DNA of 64,000 bases from Planococcus citri (taxonomy: Eukaryota; Arthropoda; Insecta; Hemiptera; Pseudococcidae): the NCBI RefSeq assembly GCF_950023065.1, contig NC_088680.1:9970559-10034558 (forward strand), in the 5' to 3' direction. This document shows, piece by piece, positions 25,736 to 38,684 of the stretch (the stretch's first letter is position 1; every line of letters starts with the position of its first letter). Made by a program: the position numbers and the translations under genes. The notes beneath the pieces are model-generated. The model was not told the origin of the DNA. It worked only from the letters and a program-made list of their open reading frames with translations, and did not search any database.

Positions 25736-26110
25736 GTAAAGAGCTGAAATTTTATTTTCACTTCATTTTTGACTTCCCAAATTGATTGCTGTTTATCAGT
25801 CTTTCAAATTTTATGGAGCCTTCTGCTAGATTTTCTAGATTTAAAAAAATGTATTGTCATAAAAGGAACTAAAATGAAATTGGGCATCGATTAGTGGCTT
25901 TTTTACGATTAATTCAGGCCAATAATTTTTCAAAATCAGATTCCACCACTGGTTCCAATTCATGGTTTTATCAAAATTTGAAGACGTGGAAATCCTCAAG
26001 AGTCTAGAACAGCTAAAAAATAAGCATCAGTAATCGATTTTGGATATCAAAAGTGGCATGTCAAACCAAATTTAAGATCAGCTCCACCTTGATTTTATGA
26101 AATTTTGAAT
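25736..26110 (+). repeat. dispersed repeat R1, copy 1
   Basis: Matches 36380-36720 in the same orientation, with shared blocks in order: 'cccaaattgattgctg', 'aaaatgaaattgggca', 'aaatcagattccacc', 'atcgattttggatatcaaaa' and 'atgtcaaaccaaat'. It abuts the right edge of the copia remnant. The end of the window (63950-64000) has a related 'catgccaaatcgattgg' block. The function is unknown; it is probably an old interspersed element. Confidence 0.7.
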
Positions 26111-26309
26111 TTTCCACGAGAAATGGGGTTTAAAGTCAAATTTTCACAAATCTACCGAGGACTGAGAAAGGAAATTCAGGTCCTAAAATTTAGAGCTATG
26201 GTAGTATTTTGTGCTTGTCTTAATCAAAAAAATCTTTGGGGCGGACCTCCAAAAAAAAAAAAAATGCACATAGGAGGATTTTTACCAAATTCAGTAGAGA
26301 TCAAGTTTA

Positions 26310-26905
26310 TAAAGTCACTCAGAAAAAATTTCAGCTGTAGAGGTGTCCCTACAGTGCAGAAATGGATCCTCAAAGAGGGGGAATTTCCAACAAAATTGAT
26401 ATTTTTTGGCTCCATGCCCCTACTCAAACTGTTTTTGAGAAAACAACCCAGTTTCAAGAAATTTTCCAACAGAGTACCTATTTGAAATTATAAGTTGACC
26501 TAGACACCAGTTTTAGGGTCTTACAGGGCAGTTGGAAATTTACAAATCGTTTAATGAGAAAAAAACTGGATTAGAGAAAATTTTTAAAACACAAATTTAT
26601 CCAAAAATGAGCGATTTGCAAATTTTCAACTGCTCAGTAGAAACCTAAAAGTAGTCCTGAATTTTGATGAAAATGACCTGGGCCAATGCAAAGTCTCAAA
26701 TACATACTATTTTTTTATATTGTTTTGGACTGGCCCATTTTCCTCAAAACAGGTTTGGTGGGAGCTAGAGCGAGTAAACCTCAATTTTTTCCTGAAATGC
26801 CTTCTCTTTGAGGTCTCATAGCTCCACTCCAGGGGCACCTTGCACCTGCGGAGTTTAAATTTTGTCTGAGTGATTTTCAACTTGAAATGATGGTCTTCGC
26901 CGATT
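26310..26905. repeat. foldback (inverted) pair of repeat family F
   Basis: The left arm (26310-26580) and right arm (about 26590-26905) are imperfect reverse complements. 'CACTCAGAAAAAATTT' on the left corresponds to 'aaattttgtctgagtg' on the right, 'cctcaaagag' to 'ctctttgaggt', and 'gacctagacacc' to 'gacctgggcc' read on the other strand. Arms of roughly 270-300 bp with almost no loop could form a long hairpin. Members in single orientation lie near 2640 and 12530. Confidence 0.7.
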
Positions 26906-29424
26906 TTGGTCCATATTCTCTGATTTTTTTTGTGATCCATCTTAGGTAGATACTTGAAGTACCAAAATTAGCATTTCGTTCGCATTGACGGATTATTTTT
27001 TTTTTTTTTAAGATATCTTGTTCAAAAATGGGTGTAGCACTTTTGGTCTATCAAATTTAACAGTGCATCAAGAATTTTTCTAAAAAATGAACTAAATTTG
27101 AATTATCAAAATTTCCTTAAAAATTAAAGACAGACTTCATGGAGTTATTTTTCAATCAAGCCTTACATATCAGCCATCTCCTGATTTTTTAAATCGGCTG
27201 CTTCAAAATCTCTGCCTTGAGGGGTGGGGGTGTCATCCTCTTTTTTGCTGTCTACGTCTCTAATTGCAGAAAATGTTCAATCAACTCTCATTTCACTTAC
27301 TTAGGAAGAATTTTTCTTTTAATTTTCACCACTTTTAATCACATCTTATTGCACTGGTTGAGTATAGCGTTCCATGATATCTTTTCAGCCACTAAACATA
27401 CATTTTTTCAACCCAAAATCATATGTTAGAATTACTCGAATTCCGAAAAAAATCATAAAATCTCAAACAACCCTCTATCTCGAATAAAAAAAAACAACCC
27501 TCCACCATAATTAATTCATCAAACCCCCCACAGATTAAAAATCAATCATAAAAAAAGATGATTTTAAACTCGTCTTTTAACATCTAGCACACGTTGGCTT
27601 CGACCTAATAAACATATCGTTTTTACTCTTACTTTAAAAATAAACGGCGAACTAAGTATGCAAATTTGTCAACGTGAAATTGTATACCCTTGTGGAAGCA
27701 TGTTGCTGCCGGAGTCTGCCGATGGCAGTGCAGGGTACGGCACGGCGACGAAGGCAGCAAAAAATAATGTAAATTTTCTACAGCTCGAGCCACGCCGCGC
27801 TCGCAGAGGCGAAATTATACAAAAGAAAAGAGTACCAGGCGAATGAAATTAATGAATGGAAAAACTGTCGCTGTTCGCGTTCGCCATCCACGTTGTTGTC
27901 AAAGAAGAAGAAAAGCACGACTAGATTTTCAATCATACTAACGAAGCATCAAACCATTGCCTTGACAAAGCGTTTGTTAAGCCGTTTATTCATTGTTGGC
28001 ATATATCCGTCGAATAAAATTCACGCCGTTAATAAGTACCGGCCTGGGGCTGGTTAATTTTACAAGATTTCACGCTTTGGAACGTTAAGTAATTCGTATA
28101 ACCATCGATACGTACATAAACTGTGAAGATGAAGACGATCGCAGATATACACGCAGAAAGGGAGGCACGCTTTGAGATAAACAAAAAGCTTTATTAATTT
28201 ACTGCCGGCTAAAGTTTATAAGGTGAAATTTTGTCGTCGATGCAGGACGCAGAGGGGGCAGAGGGGAGCAGGAGAGCAGGGAAGCAGCAACAAACGATGC
28301 GAAACTTCGGAAAGCAATTTTAAGCCGAGTGCATCGACGACGACTACGACGACGACGCAGCACCAGCAGCGAGGGTATTGATAATAAAACAATTTTATTG
28401 GTTTAAATTATATGTGGTTTTTATTGCCAATGTAATTCTATCATTGTTTAAAAGGCACACAGCCGATAATAAATACCCTCTATGTGTATACCGGTGAACG
28501 GAAGATTAACAATAAAGCTATATACCAAACGTTTTTCGAGTATCTATTAAACGAAATACCTATACTAAAAAATACTCACGTGTTGTGGACGTAAAAATTT
28601 ATATACCATATGAACAATTTTCAAAATGCATCCGAAAAGCACATTGAAAGTACCCAGTACCTATACCGGTGCAAAAAGTGTCGCTGTATGCACCTCCTTC
28701 CCTCCCTCGCCCCACCCTTCAGCTCTTAGTTCCCAGTTCTCACCAAGTTCATACATCTTTTCTACGCTCCACAGCTCGAGTCGAGAGATTTGTTTATTCA
28801 AGATGCGCCGACAGTAACGCTTCAAAGTAAATATCTCTCGAAAGAACGCAAAAGCTAACACTTGAAAGGTACAACGTTTTTCGCAGAGTGTTTTACATTA
28901 TCTATTTTCATCTTTAAAAAAAAAAAAAGAAGAGAAGTAAAAAGCAGCATAGACAGTTATAAGAATATACTAGTATAAGAGGGAAACTGGAAGTAAAAAA
29001 GGTGATACAAGTGTTAAAGGATGAGAATCGCGTACCTTGAAATTATGTCGACATTTTTATTTACGAACATTGGCGATTTGTTATTCTCCATTGAACACCG
29101 AGTAGACGACGTTGTGCTTGGAAACCTAAAGCTGCAGAAGTTGGAAATCTCTGATGTTCTGCTCAATACGAGTACGTTTAGTAGGTAAACCGAAATGTTG
29201 GAGGTTTTTGACGTACCTATTACTACTGCAGTTTTGTACGAAGAACATGTTAAGACGTCTAAATATTCGAGAGTAATTTTTAAAAGAAAAATTTCTCTTT
29301 GCTCGAGAAGTAGGCTTGTGGAATTCAATGTTGCGGAATGAATAAGTTTGCTTTTCATTGTACGTAATACGCACTCTAAATGAGTACAACATGCCCCTGT
29401 CCATATTTGGAGCATCGATCAGAC
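26906..29424. other. AT-rich, then unique CpG-containing DNA; no gene recognised
   Basis: About 27540-29400 is comparatively CpG-rich with GAC/CGA triplet runs near 28337-28360. Open frames (60-133 codons) have no recognisable domain. A 62-codon frame at 27658-27846 has less biased composition than most but no family signature. Confidence 0.4.
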
Positions 29425-29610
29425 GTCATATTCGTGTTCAGCGTCACCAAAAACATACCATTTCATGTGTCGCACGAACAAAACATGTTTTTTGAACTTT
29501 TACCTCATTTGGGGAGGTGCTGGGGGCTGTGGATGAGGTCCAATCGAAAAATCTGAGGTCATATTCGTGTTCAGCGTCACCAAAAACATACAATTCGATA
29601 TATCACATGC
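29425..29610 (+). repeat. short direct duplication, 133-bp offset
   Basis: The block GTCATATTCGTGTTCAGCG plus the following CACCAAAAACATAC occurs at 29425 and again at 29558, a spacing of 133 bp. Only two copies are seen. Confidence 0.8.
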
Positions 29611-30300
29611 CCCTGATTTTTTTTGAAAGTTTTGCCCAAATTTGGGGGAGGAGGTGCTCCCCCTCCATTGAAAGATCCTATCTCGAAAATTGAATATTTC
29701 GAGAAAGCATCAAAAGCTACATCTATGGACATTTTTCAGAATTTAAAATGGTAGCTCCCACTTACAGCGTCATTTTGAAATTTGAAATTTTAATTTGAAA
29801 GTTCAACTTTCAGCTTTTGAAAATTTAGAACTGCTTAAAAAGTTCAAAATTCAATGCCCTTTCGAATTGTGAAATCAGTTTTGATCAAAGTATCATAATC
29901 TTGGAGAAATGCGCTGCTGAAGTTGAGTACCTACCTATCTCGAGACAATGTGAAAATAATTGAAGCCCTCCCCCCTCACCCTCTGAGGGGGCTAAGGCCA
30001 AACTGATTGCAGGATTCTTACTTATTCGGTAGGTAGATATTGTAACAAAATTTGAGCGAAATCAAAAGACATTACTTTCAAAATCGCACTTTTTTTTGGT
30101 CGAATTGACACATTTGTGCGTATCATAAAATTTAAGTTTTCACATTCAAAGTTCAAAATTGAACTTTTGGAATTAATGATCTATCATTTTGAAGTTTTCA
30201 TTCATTATTTTTAAGACTCCATGAACAAATTTTTCCAGCCTTTAACCAAATCTCAAAATATGAGCCTGGAGGGGCATTTCAAAAAAATTTTAGCAAGAGG
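29611..30300. other. AT-rich DNA, no gene recognised
   Basis: A/T-rich sequence between the direct duplication and array B. A GC-rich patch near 29970-29995 (ccctcacc...tgaggggg) resembles the boxes of array C. No coding signal. Confidence 0.4.
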
Positions 30301-30303
30301 GGG

Positions 30304-31125
30304 CTTCTGCACCAGGAGGAACCACTTCCATTGACAGAATTCAAGGATTCAACTTCATTTTTGGTGCGAATCAATATGGAATATATGATAGGAAGTTCTG
30401 CACCTGGAGGAACATTTTTACAAAGCATTTCAACAAGAGAGGGGTTCTGCGCCAGGAGGAAACATTTCCAGTGAGCAGAATTCAGATTCAACTTCATTTT
30501 TGATGCGAGTTGATATGAAATAAATGACAGGGGGTTCTGAGCTAGAAGCAGAATATCCACAAAGCATATCAACCAGAGGGGAGGTTCTGCGCCAGGAGGA
30601 ACCATTTTCTCAGAACAAAATTCAGGGATTCAACTTTATCTTTGGTTCGAGTCGATATGCAATAGATAAGTGTCGGTTCTGAGCCAGGAGCAGAAATATC
30701 ACAAACCATTTCAACAAGAGGGGGTTCTGCGCCAGGAGGAAGCATTTCCACTGAGCAGAATTCAGATTCAACTTCATTTTTGATGCGAGTTGATATGAAA
30801 TAAATGACAGGGGGTTCTGAGCCAGAAGCAGAATATCCACAAAGCATATCAACTAGAGGGGGGGGTTCTGCGCCAGGAGGAACCATTTTCTCAGAACAAA
30901 ATTCAGGGATTCAACTTTATCTTTGGTTCGAGTCGATATGCAATAGATAAGTGTCGGTTCTGAGCCAGGAGCAGAAATATCACAAACCATTTCAACAAGA
31001 TGAGGTTCTGCGCCAGGAGGAATCGTTTCCTCGGAGTAAAATTCAAAGTGACAGGCGAGGTTCTGAGCCGGAAGCAGAATTTCCACAAAACATTTCAACA
31101 AGAGAGGGGTTCTGCACCAGGAGGA
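30304..31125 (-). repeat. array B: inverted satellite-like array with the same 17-bp box
   Basis: The box of array A appears here as its reverse complement, GTTCTGCGCCAGGAGGA, at 30304 (variant), 30395, 30444, 30584, 30724, 30865, 31005 and 31109. A second version, GTTCTGAGCCAGGAGCA, alternates with it at 30534, 30676, 30814, 30957 and 31060. Main boxes are 140-141 bp apart and the full pattern repeats every 280-281 bp (30444 to 30724 to 31005). The monomer body ('ttcagattcaacttcattt', 'gcgagttgatatgaaat') is not alignable by eye to array A, so the two arrays share the box and the ~140/~280-bp architecture but little else. Confidence 0.92.
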
Positions 31126-31224
31126 GCATTTGTCACAAAACATTTCAATTTCCTTTTTGAATTTTTGGGTCGATTTGCAAAAGTTTGGCTTCGAACCATT
31201 TCTGACCAAAATTGATTGAAATTA

Positions 31225-31236
31225 CCCCCCCCCCCC
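31225..31236 (+). repeat. C12 homopolymer
   Basis: One of seven C11-C12 runs between 31 and 59 kb of this AT-rich window; the others start at 32354, 34702, 36558, 38227, 52825 and 58518. Confidence 0.9.
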
Positions 31237-31249
31237 AAAAATACAACTT

Positions 31250-34200
31250 TGAAGAAAATCAGTGAAATTTATTGAAATTTATGAATAAGTACGTAAAAAT
31301 ATCAATAAATCACGTGGAAAGTTACCTACATAAAATAATACCTGAAAAGCATTTAAATCATTCAAAATTGCGAAAACTAATGAAATTTCAGTATTTGCAT
31401 AAAACATAGTGAAAAATATTAAGAATGACACGAAAACAGTAAAAAAAAAAAAGGTAAATGAATCGTGATTTTTTCCAAGTTCTTAAAAGTCAAAAAAAAA
31501 TATTACCAAAAATAAAAATTTCACTTCAAATACTGGTTGATCAAAACGCAAGTTTTTGCATTTGCTTCGCTCGGGCTAAATACCTACTCGTACGTATGTA
31601 TAGTTTTTCTGTTTCTGAATTTCTGCACATGGAACATGTCTTTTCCAAGCAGTCACTCACATATTCAACTTTCAAAAATTCCAAATGTGAAGAAATTGAC
31701 TTCTTGTAAAAAAAATAAATTTTTGAAAACTTTGGCTCTTGCATCGCTCAGGCTTGTTAGTTTTTCTTTTTGAACATCAAACTATTTAAAAATCCATTAT
31801 TCACATTCAAAAAATGTTTAAATCAAAAAATCGACTCACATAAAATCGAAAATGTAAGTATGTAACTGCAGAAGCTAAAAGCCTATGACGATGTTGGGAG
31901 TCTTTGAATAAATATTTTTTCAAGTTCAAGAAGTTGAAATTTTCAAAAAGCATTTTTGAAACCAAATAAATTGAACTCACATAAAAAAATTATCACTTTT
32001 TCACCTATAAAAATACAAATTTTCAAAAGCTTTTACCCTCAGTTCGTTTGGGACTGTTTGATTTTCTTTTTCGAAGTTGGAATTACCAAAAAAGAAAACA
32101 TCATTCAAATTCTAAAATTTTTGAAACCAGAAACATGAACTCCTTACATAAAAAAAAACAAAGCTCTTTCATCTATCAAAATACGAATTTTCGGAAGTTT
32201 TTGCTCTCTGCAGTTCGATTGGGCCATTGGGCCTGTTTGCTTTTTTTTTAAACTTGGAATTTTCAAAAAAAAACACAGTTTTTTCATCTTTTATTTTATT
32301 TGGCAAAATTGGTGTTTTTTTCTCATATCAGTCGGCAATTTTTTGGTTACACTCCCCCCCCCCCAACAAGACCTCTACTTTCGTCTCTTACTGCATTCCC
32401 AAATACTCAACTACAAAAACAAAACGTCCTCATGACACAATATTTTCACACACCCTTAATAAAATGCACTATTGTCGCAAAAAAAAAAGTCAAAAGCATT
32501 CATAATCCTCCCCCTCACCACATCCACCTCCAACGAGCCTAATTTAAACGCAAACTTGTTCAACTTTCAACTTTTTCAATTAAGTCTAAAGGCCAAAAGC
32601 CGGCGTAGATTTTATCTTTTAAACATCAGCCTGCGCCCCTCCACCGAACCATATGGTCTACCCAATCCAAACATTTCATTTGCCCAACTCGATGCACATT
32701 AATTTGGGTGGAGGCGAAAGGAGGAGGAGGACTAAAGCTATGAGGAAACTCGACGAGTCTACGGTGATTTTGCATCGCGCTATCGACTGTTAAAAATTCA
32801 TTTATTATTGACACTACGTTGGCAAGACGTTTTTACGCTTTATTACTCATCAAAACGACAAAAAAATAAACGAGAATATGCAAATTAAAGCGAAAGAACA
32901 CGACCGGAGTGAGACCGGAGAGCGGCGCGAGAAAAAAAGCTCCGGTGATTGCGATGACGAGCATAGCACTACACAAGAAAATTATGTAAATTTAAAATGG
33001 AATAATTTTTAACTCTACAATAAATAAAATATTTTTTCCCATTGTTTTCTTTTTTAAAAATAATAATAATAGAAGGTCAGGGTGGTAAAAGTCGTCATTG
33101 TCGTCGTTTTTTTTCCTCTTCTGTTTCGTCCCTTCATCGTCGCAATCTATTTTAATATTTTTTGTGCTTTTGAATAATATGCCTGAAACGAGTACCTACC
33201 TAGTACTATATAAGATTATCCACGAGGGATGGAACAGAGTGAATTTTTCTCTTGTGTGGCCTGCAGCAAATCGAGGGTATTTTTTTGACACCTGTTCGAC
33301 ATTTTGCTTGTGTGAGGCGCCATTGCGGCGGTATTGTCATTTAAACTCGACTCAGTATAGTATAGATTAATGTAATTAACTCGAACGAAGGTAGCAGGTA
33401 ACTTAATACACGGTACACAAGTACTACTACGAGTAGGAATACTGATGTATATAAAGGTGTAGGTACAGGGTACACATAGAGCGACGGGCGTAACGCGGCA
33501 ATGATATGTCATATATAATAAAATAAAAGGGGTTAATAATGGTAGGCGCGGTAAGAAAATTAAATTTGTCATATGCCAGCGACAGTTTTAGGGAGGCAAC
33601 TAAATATGATACTTTGTTATAGTTGCATTAAAAGAAAGCAAAAGTTTCTGTCACATTTTACCTACCTACTGTGCGACGACGAAGGTAACTATACTACGAG
33701 TATATAACGCGAACGCTTCTGCTAAGAACTCCTCATCGCTATAAAATATGCCTATTTTAACCTATGTTTCGTAAATTACGAATTACGGTGTCATTTTCTT
33801 TTACACAAGCGTTTCCTGAATTATTTACGCACTTGACAAATTTGCATAAACTTTGATAACGCGTAAGGGAAAAAATATCTCTAACCGAGATACGACACGA
33901 AGACGAGAAGAAGACGATGAAATAGTCGTTGTGCTTCTGCAGAGTAGGTAGGTACGTATATAAGCTGTATGTACTCTCATGTAGTATGACGAGTACCTCT
34001 GTGTGTTGGTATTTTATTCGACAAATAATCCCAAGCCGAGAAATATGTCAAAAATCCCGCCACAACTAGAGACACTCGCGAAACCTAAGTGATGACTTGT
34101 TTCTCGTTTTGTTCTCTTATTTTAAATGTAAACATTCATAAATGATCTTTGCATAAATGGAACAGGCTTTATAAAACGTTACACACGTAACGGAACAAGA

Positions 34201-34400
34201 GCTTGGTACATTAGCAGTGTATACAGTTTGGTTTAAACTTTTGAAACTCCTCCTTTTAGATTGTTAAGCGAAGTTCAAATGTGAAATATGAGAGATGATT
34301 CGCATGGTGGAGTGGATCGTGGATAGTTTTTGGTGGCCCCTATTTCACCTCTATAACCTCTTCTTCAGTCACTACAGATACGAGGTGAATTTTTTAATTG
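31250..34400. other. AT-rich, then unique CpG-containing DNA; no gene recognised
   Basis: 31250-32500 is A/T-rich with long homopolymers, including C11 at 32354-32364. 32500-34250 is less degenerate and more CpG-containing. Many overlapping frames of 60-118 codons exist on both strands, none with a recognisable domain. Confidence 0.4.
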
Positions 34401-36379
34401 GTTGACTTTCTAATGTAATGTCAGATTTTCAATTAAGAAGGGGGGAATTTGAATTTGTGTGAACCAGTATTTGAAGTAAAATTTTGGTGCATTTTCAAAC
34501 ACAAAAAAAATGGTGAAAATTCGACACAATCTGGCGAAATTCAACGAAAATTGCATGAAACGTTAATTAAAACACATTAAAAATTACATAAAAACCTTTT
34601 CACAAAATAAAATTTAAAAGCTGACAAAAATAATATTCAAACAAAATTTCGGTCCAATTTTATAATTCAGAAATTTGTTTAATACAATTCAATTCAATGT
34701 ACCCCCCCCCCCGGACAGATTTAATCACACACAAAAAATGTATGGTGCATTTTGTATTCAAATTATTCCAGGTTTTTAAAACATGTTTATCCAATTGGAT
34801 CTCATTGGACATTTTCTGATCCAACCAATTAAATCAGATTTGGACTCTTTTGGATAAGATTTTATTGATTCTGGTACAATTATTCCACGAAACAATTATT
34901 CCTCCCTGAACGGCTATACCTATTTCCTTAGATACTTATATCCCCAAATCTCATTCCCCGAATCCCATTTTCCCGAATCCGGTTTCTCGAAACTCATTTC
35001 CACGGATTTGATTCCCCGAATCCAACCCCCTCCCCCCTAAATTAAAACTACCCGAACGATTCTTCTCTCGAATGGTTTTTTTCCACTTGATCCAAAAACT
35101 TGGATATTTTTCCAAATGATTAGTGGGTTAAAAACCTACATTGTGGATGAATGCATATAAATCGTTCTTGTTGTTTTTTGATGTGTTTTTAGAAGTTTTC
35201 CATGGGTTGAGAATATCAAAAATTTTCCAAAAAAGGCGAAGAATCATGGCTTGATTTTCGCCTCATAATCGTTGAGTCGTTTATATCCTTTTTTTTAGTG
35301 CTATCAGAGAAAATTTTCGATCAGAGTTTCAAATTTTTTTTTTTCATCTTTTGAATTAAAGACCAAGGAAAGAGGGTTGGGTTGCGATTTTTGAAGTTTT
35401 TGGACTTTTTTACATCTTGACAGCGTGTAAACTTGTTTGAATATCTTCTCCCTTCGTTCCTCTCATTTCAAAAAAAAAAAAAAAAGTCAGATAAAAGATA
35501 AAAAAATTACCTGTAAGTATCCGGAGAAGTTTGATCAGATCTAATTAAATTTAGCAGATTTGATCGGACTAGATCTGACCAGATCATATCACATCCAATT
35601 ATTTTCCCCTGAAATATTATTGAAAAAAAGTTTTAAAATTTTCTATCAAATTTTGTGATGTCGGGGGAAATGGGATCTGAGATTTTAGGTATTTGGGAAA
35701 ATGCATTAGATTCCATCAGATACAATTTGATCCGATCTGTCTGCTTCATTTTGATCTAAACATTTGAAAATCTGGTTATTTCAAATCCAAAGACTTTAAC
35801 GTTAGTTCAAAAAAAAAATCACTCCAGAATACCCCCCCTCCCCCAACTAAATTTTACTTCCTGAATTTCATTTTTTTCGAATGACAAAATCTAAATTTAA
35901 AAAAATTCAAAGACCCGTTCTTTTTGAAAAAAATGACATTTGATCAATATTGACGTAAAGAGCTCGAAAGAATATCTAAAAATACTCCCCATTGCCAAAT
36001 CTTGAGTTGTTAATTTCATTTTGAAAATTTTCGCGAATTTTTAAATATTCAAATTTGGTTTATGAAAAATACTTACAAAAACTTTCTTTGATTATACCTT
36101 TTCAGACAGACCAATGAAAAATCAAAAAATCATTCAAAAATACACCATGAAGTCTCAAATTCCAAAAGCAAAATTCCATTTTTAGCTTTTCGATGATTTT
36201 TTGGAAATTTAGATGTTATTTTCTGTTAAAAATCAAAATTTGATCATTATTAGAACCAATTTCCAATCGTAGATTGAATAGAATTAAGCCTATAGATCTA
36301 AGTTTTTAAAATCAAAGAACTTGTAAATAACCTTTTTAGGTTAGGAACAAAAATACATAAATGGTTTGAAAAAAGATAA
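34401..36379. other. AT-rich DNA with ATCCAATTGGAT and GATCAGATCT words
   Basis: 34780-34870 contains ATCCAATTGGATC. 35520-35760 contains repeated GATCAGATCT, GATCGGAC and AGATCTGACCAGATC words, similar in style to 23930-24840. A short stretch near 34950-35040 repeats 'ccccgaatcccattttc'-like phrases about every 20-25 bp. No coding signal. Confidence 0.5.
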
Positions 36380-36720
36380 ATTTTGAATTCCCAAAATGAT
36401 TGCTGGTAGCCAGTTCTTCAATTTTTTTAGAGCCTACGACTGGATTTTTTAGTTTTGGAAAAATTATTTCCATATAAAATGAGCTAAAATGAAATTAGAC
36501 ACAAAGTGGCTCTTTTATGATCAAATTGGGCCCATAATTTTTTTAAATCAGATTCCACCCCCCCCCCCCGGTCCAAATCCATGGTTTCATTAAAGATTGA
36601 AAAATTGTAAATCCGCTGCAGCCGCCAGAATAGCTAAAAAAAGCACTAATCGATTTTTGGATGTCAAAAGTGGTATGGCAAACCAAATTGCAGCTCTCTA
36701 CCTTGATTTTTTAGCGAAAA
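36380..36720 (+). repeat. dispersed repeat R1, copy 2
   Basis: Same ordered blocks as copy 1 at 25736, including 'aaatcagattccacc' (here running into a C12 tract at 36558-36569), 'atcgatttttggatgtcaaaa' and 'aaaccaaatt'. Orientation is the same as copy 1. Confidence 0.7.
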
Positions 36721-37139
36721 AGAAGACAAAATTTAATATTCAATCCTCTGAATAGGAGTCATATGTTCTACGATAATGATTATTGAGATCTCAAAATGGC
36801 ATAAGAAAATCCCTGCTGATTTCAGTTTCAAGGTCACAAGGTGTCCATCTCTAATTCAATCAGGAATGTGATTTTGGGAAAGACCATGATGTGACCTTCC
36901 TCACCCCGCCACTTCCCACCAAAATTACTCGTATATCTGTCGAAATTCATTTTTGGTAAATTTTTAAAAATCCAAAAATTATTAATTTCACAAATTTATA
37001 TGTATTTTTCATGTTTTGAATATTAGTACTTTTTTCAACAAAAATTTTAAAATAAACCTTCAGCAGTTTTGAAATTTTTAAAAATAATTTCAAATTTTTC
37101 TGGAAGAATAGAATAGAATATATATTTCAGATTCTTTCA

Positions 37140-38240
37140 TCCTTTACAAATTCAGCATTTCCTCCATACTTCAGGTCCAATCCCAGAATTTATCAAAAAT
37201 ATGAACAACCTACAAATTGACCTAAAAAACCTAATACATAATCCAATATCTTATCCCCCTTGGTCTCTCAAACCTATACAGATGGAATTTTACTTAAGAA
37301 ACTACCCAAAACATGATCACTCCCCATTATTAATCAAGAGTCATTACTTAGAACTGTTATCAAACTATACCGAATATAACTTATGCTTCACAGATGGTTC
37401 AAAAATTTCTAACATTCATACTGGTTATGCTTACTCAATTAATGACAAAGTTCTCAGTTTCAAAATTCACAACTGTGCCTCAATTTTTACTGCTGAACTC
37501 ACTGCCATAAAACATTGCCTAATAGATATAATTTCCATTCAATCAGAAAATAACAAATTCTTAATCCAAAGCGACTCACTAAGTTCACTGCTATCCATTC
37601 AAAACATTTTTTCTGACCATCCCATAGTCCAAGACATACATAGTTTTTAACCTCCAATATTATGATTACTCAATTAGCTTCATGTATGTTCCCAGCCACA
37701 TAGGTATCACTGGAAACGAAACTGTTGATAGATTAGCAAAAACAGCCGCTGCCCCCTCCCCTCTTACCTCTCTCACTCCTGATGACATTAAATCTCTAAT
37801 CACTCACAACACATTTACTAACTGGCAGAACTTTTGGTCACAACAAACTTCAAACAAACTCTTCCAACATAAAAAAACTACCCTCCCCTGGAAAAATCTA
37901 GGCCACCTGAACAGAAAAGAAGAAATCCTGATTACCAGACTAAGAATAGGCCACACAAAAATTACTCATAACCACTTATACCAAAAAGAACCAAAACCCT
38001 CATGCCAATTTTGCAGAAACGAACCCACATCCATCCAACACATACTTTTCAACTGTCCCCAACTAAAACAAAACAGACTTACACTACAGATAAAAGAAAA
38101 CCCACCTACTATCCCTGACGAACCCTCAGAAATTCAAAAATTCATCTCCCTAATAAAAAACATCAACCTCACAAACCAAATCTAACACCCCCCCCTACAG
38201 GTGTAATAATCTTGTAATTATAAACACCCCCCCCCCCAAA
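37140..38240 (+). pseudogene. 5'-truncated LINE, RNase H domain plus C-terminal zinc-knuckle-like region
   Basis: Two adjacent frames (37201-37650 and 37682-38185) together read as the 3' end of the second ORF of an I/Jockey-like non-LTR element. The RNase H residues are visible: Asp in 'FTDGS' (about residue 65 of frame 1), Glu in 'TAELTAI' (99), Asp in 'IQSDS' (125) and the last Asp in 'NETVDRLAK' (residue 16 of frame 2), with 'VPSHIGI' just before it. Downstream are 'LRIGHTKITH' and a C-x2-C-x8-H-x4-C knuckle ('CQFCRNEPTSIQHILFNCP'). The frames are separated by a one-base indel in the T5 run at 37644-37648. Reverse transcriptase and endonuclease are missing, as expected of 5' truncation during target-primed insertion. 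The 3' end carries C-rich tracts instead of a poly-A tail. The apparent ATG at 37201 is not a real start. Confidence 0.9.
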
Positions 38241-38669
38241 AAATTAGAAGGCAATATGCCCCTCTGTACCAAGAGCTAATCTTAGCATCTGAACTTCGAT
38301 TGATTGATGTTCATGAGAGGGAGGGAGTGTACTTCTGTCAGATTTAGGCATGGTACGAGTACCTTGAAATTCTAGATATTCAAATATGACATTTTTTTGC
38401 AATTCAAAGTAGTAAAGCACGAGATTGCAAATCTAAAAATTCCTTTTTGAATTGGTAGGCAAATAAATTATTTAAAATGTTGTTTTTACTTTGGAGGCAA
38501 TGTAAATCCTGAAAATCAATTGAAATTTGGAGGCAAGTTCTGAAAATTGATTCAATTCGCTTAGCTGTCTAGTTTTTTTTTTTCTTAAAAATTCTAAATT
38601 TATTGCCACTTGACAGAGAATTTTTTCACCGAGAGTTTTTCTTATTTTCTTATTCATTTATTTGTTCTC

Positions 38670-38684
38670 GGGGGGGGGGGGGGG
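38670..38684 (+). repeat. G15 homopolymer
   Basis: Uninterrupted G run in AT-rich DNA. It is likely length-polymorphic and error-prone in assembly. Confidence 0.9.

Noticed and set aside
19130..31125. CRISPR-like array from regularly spaced short repeats
   Set aside because: The setting is eukaryotic, the spacers are long and related to each other as diverged monomers, and no cas genes exist. This is satellite organisation.
30279..31209. Overlapping minus-strand frames with repeated PPGAEPP or LLLAQN
   Set aside because: They are translations of the 17-bp box in three frames across array B. Several frames are open at once and none has independent coding signals.
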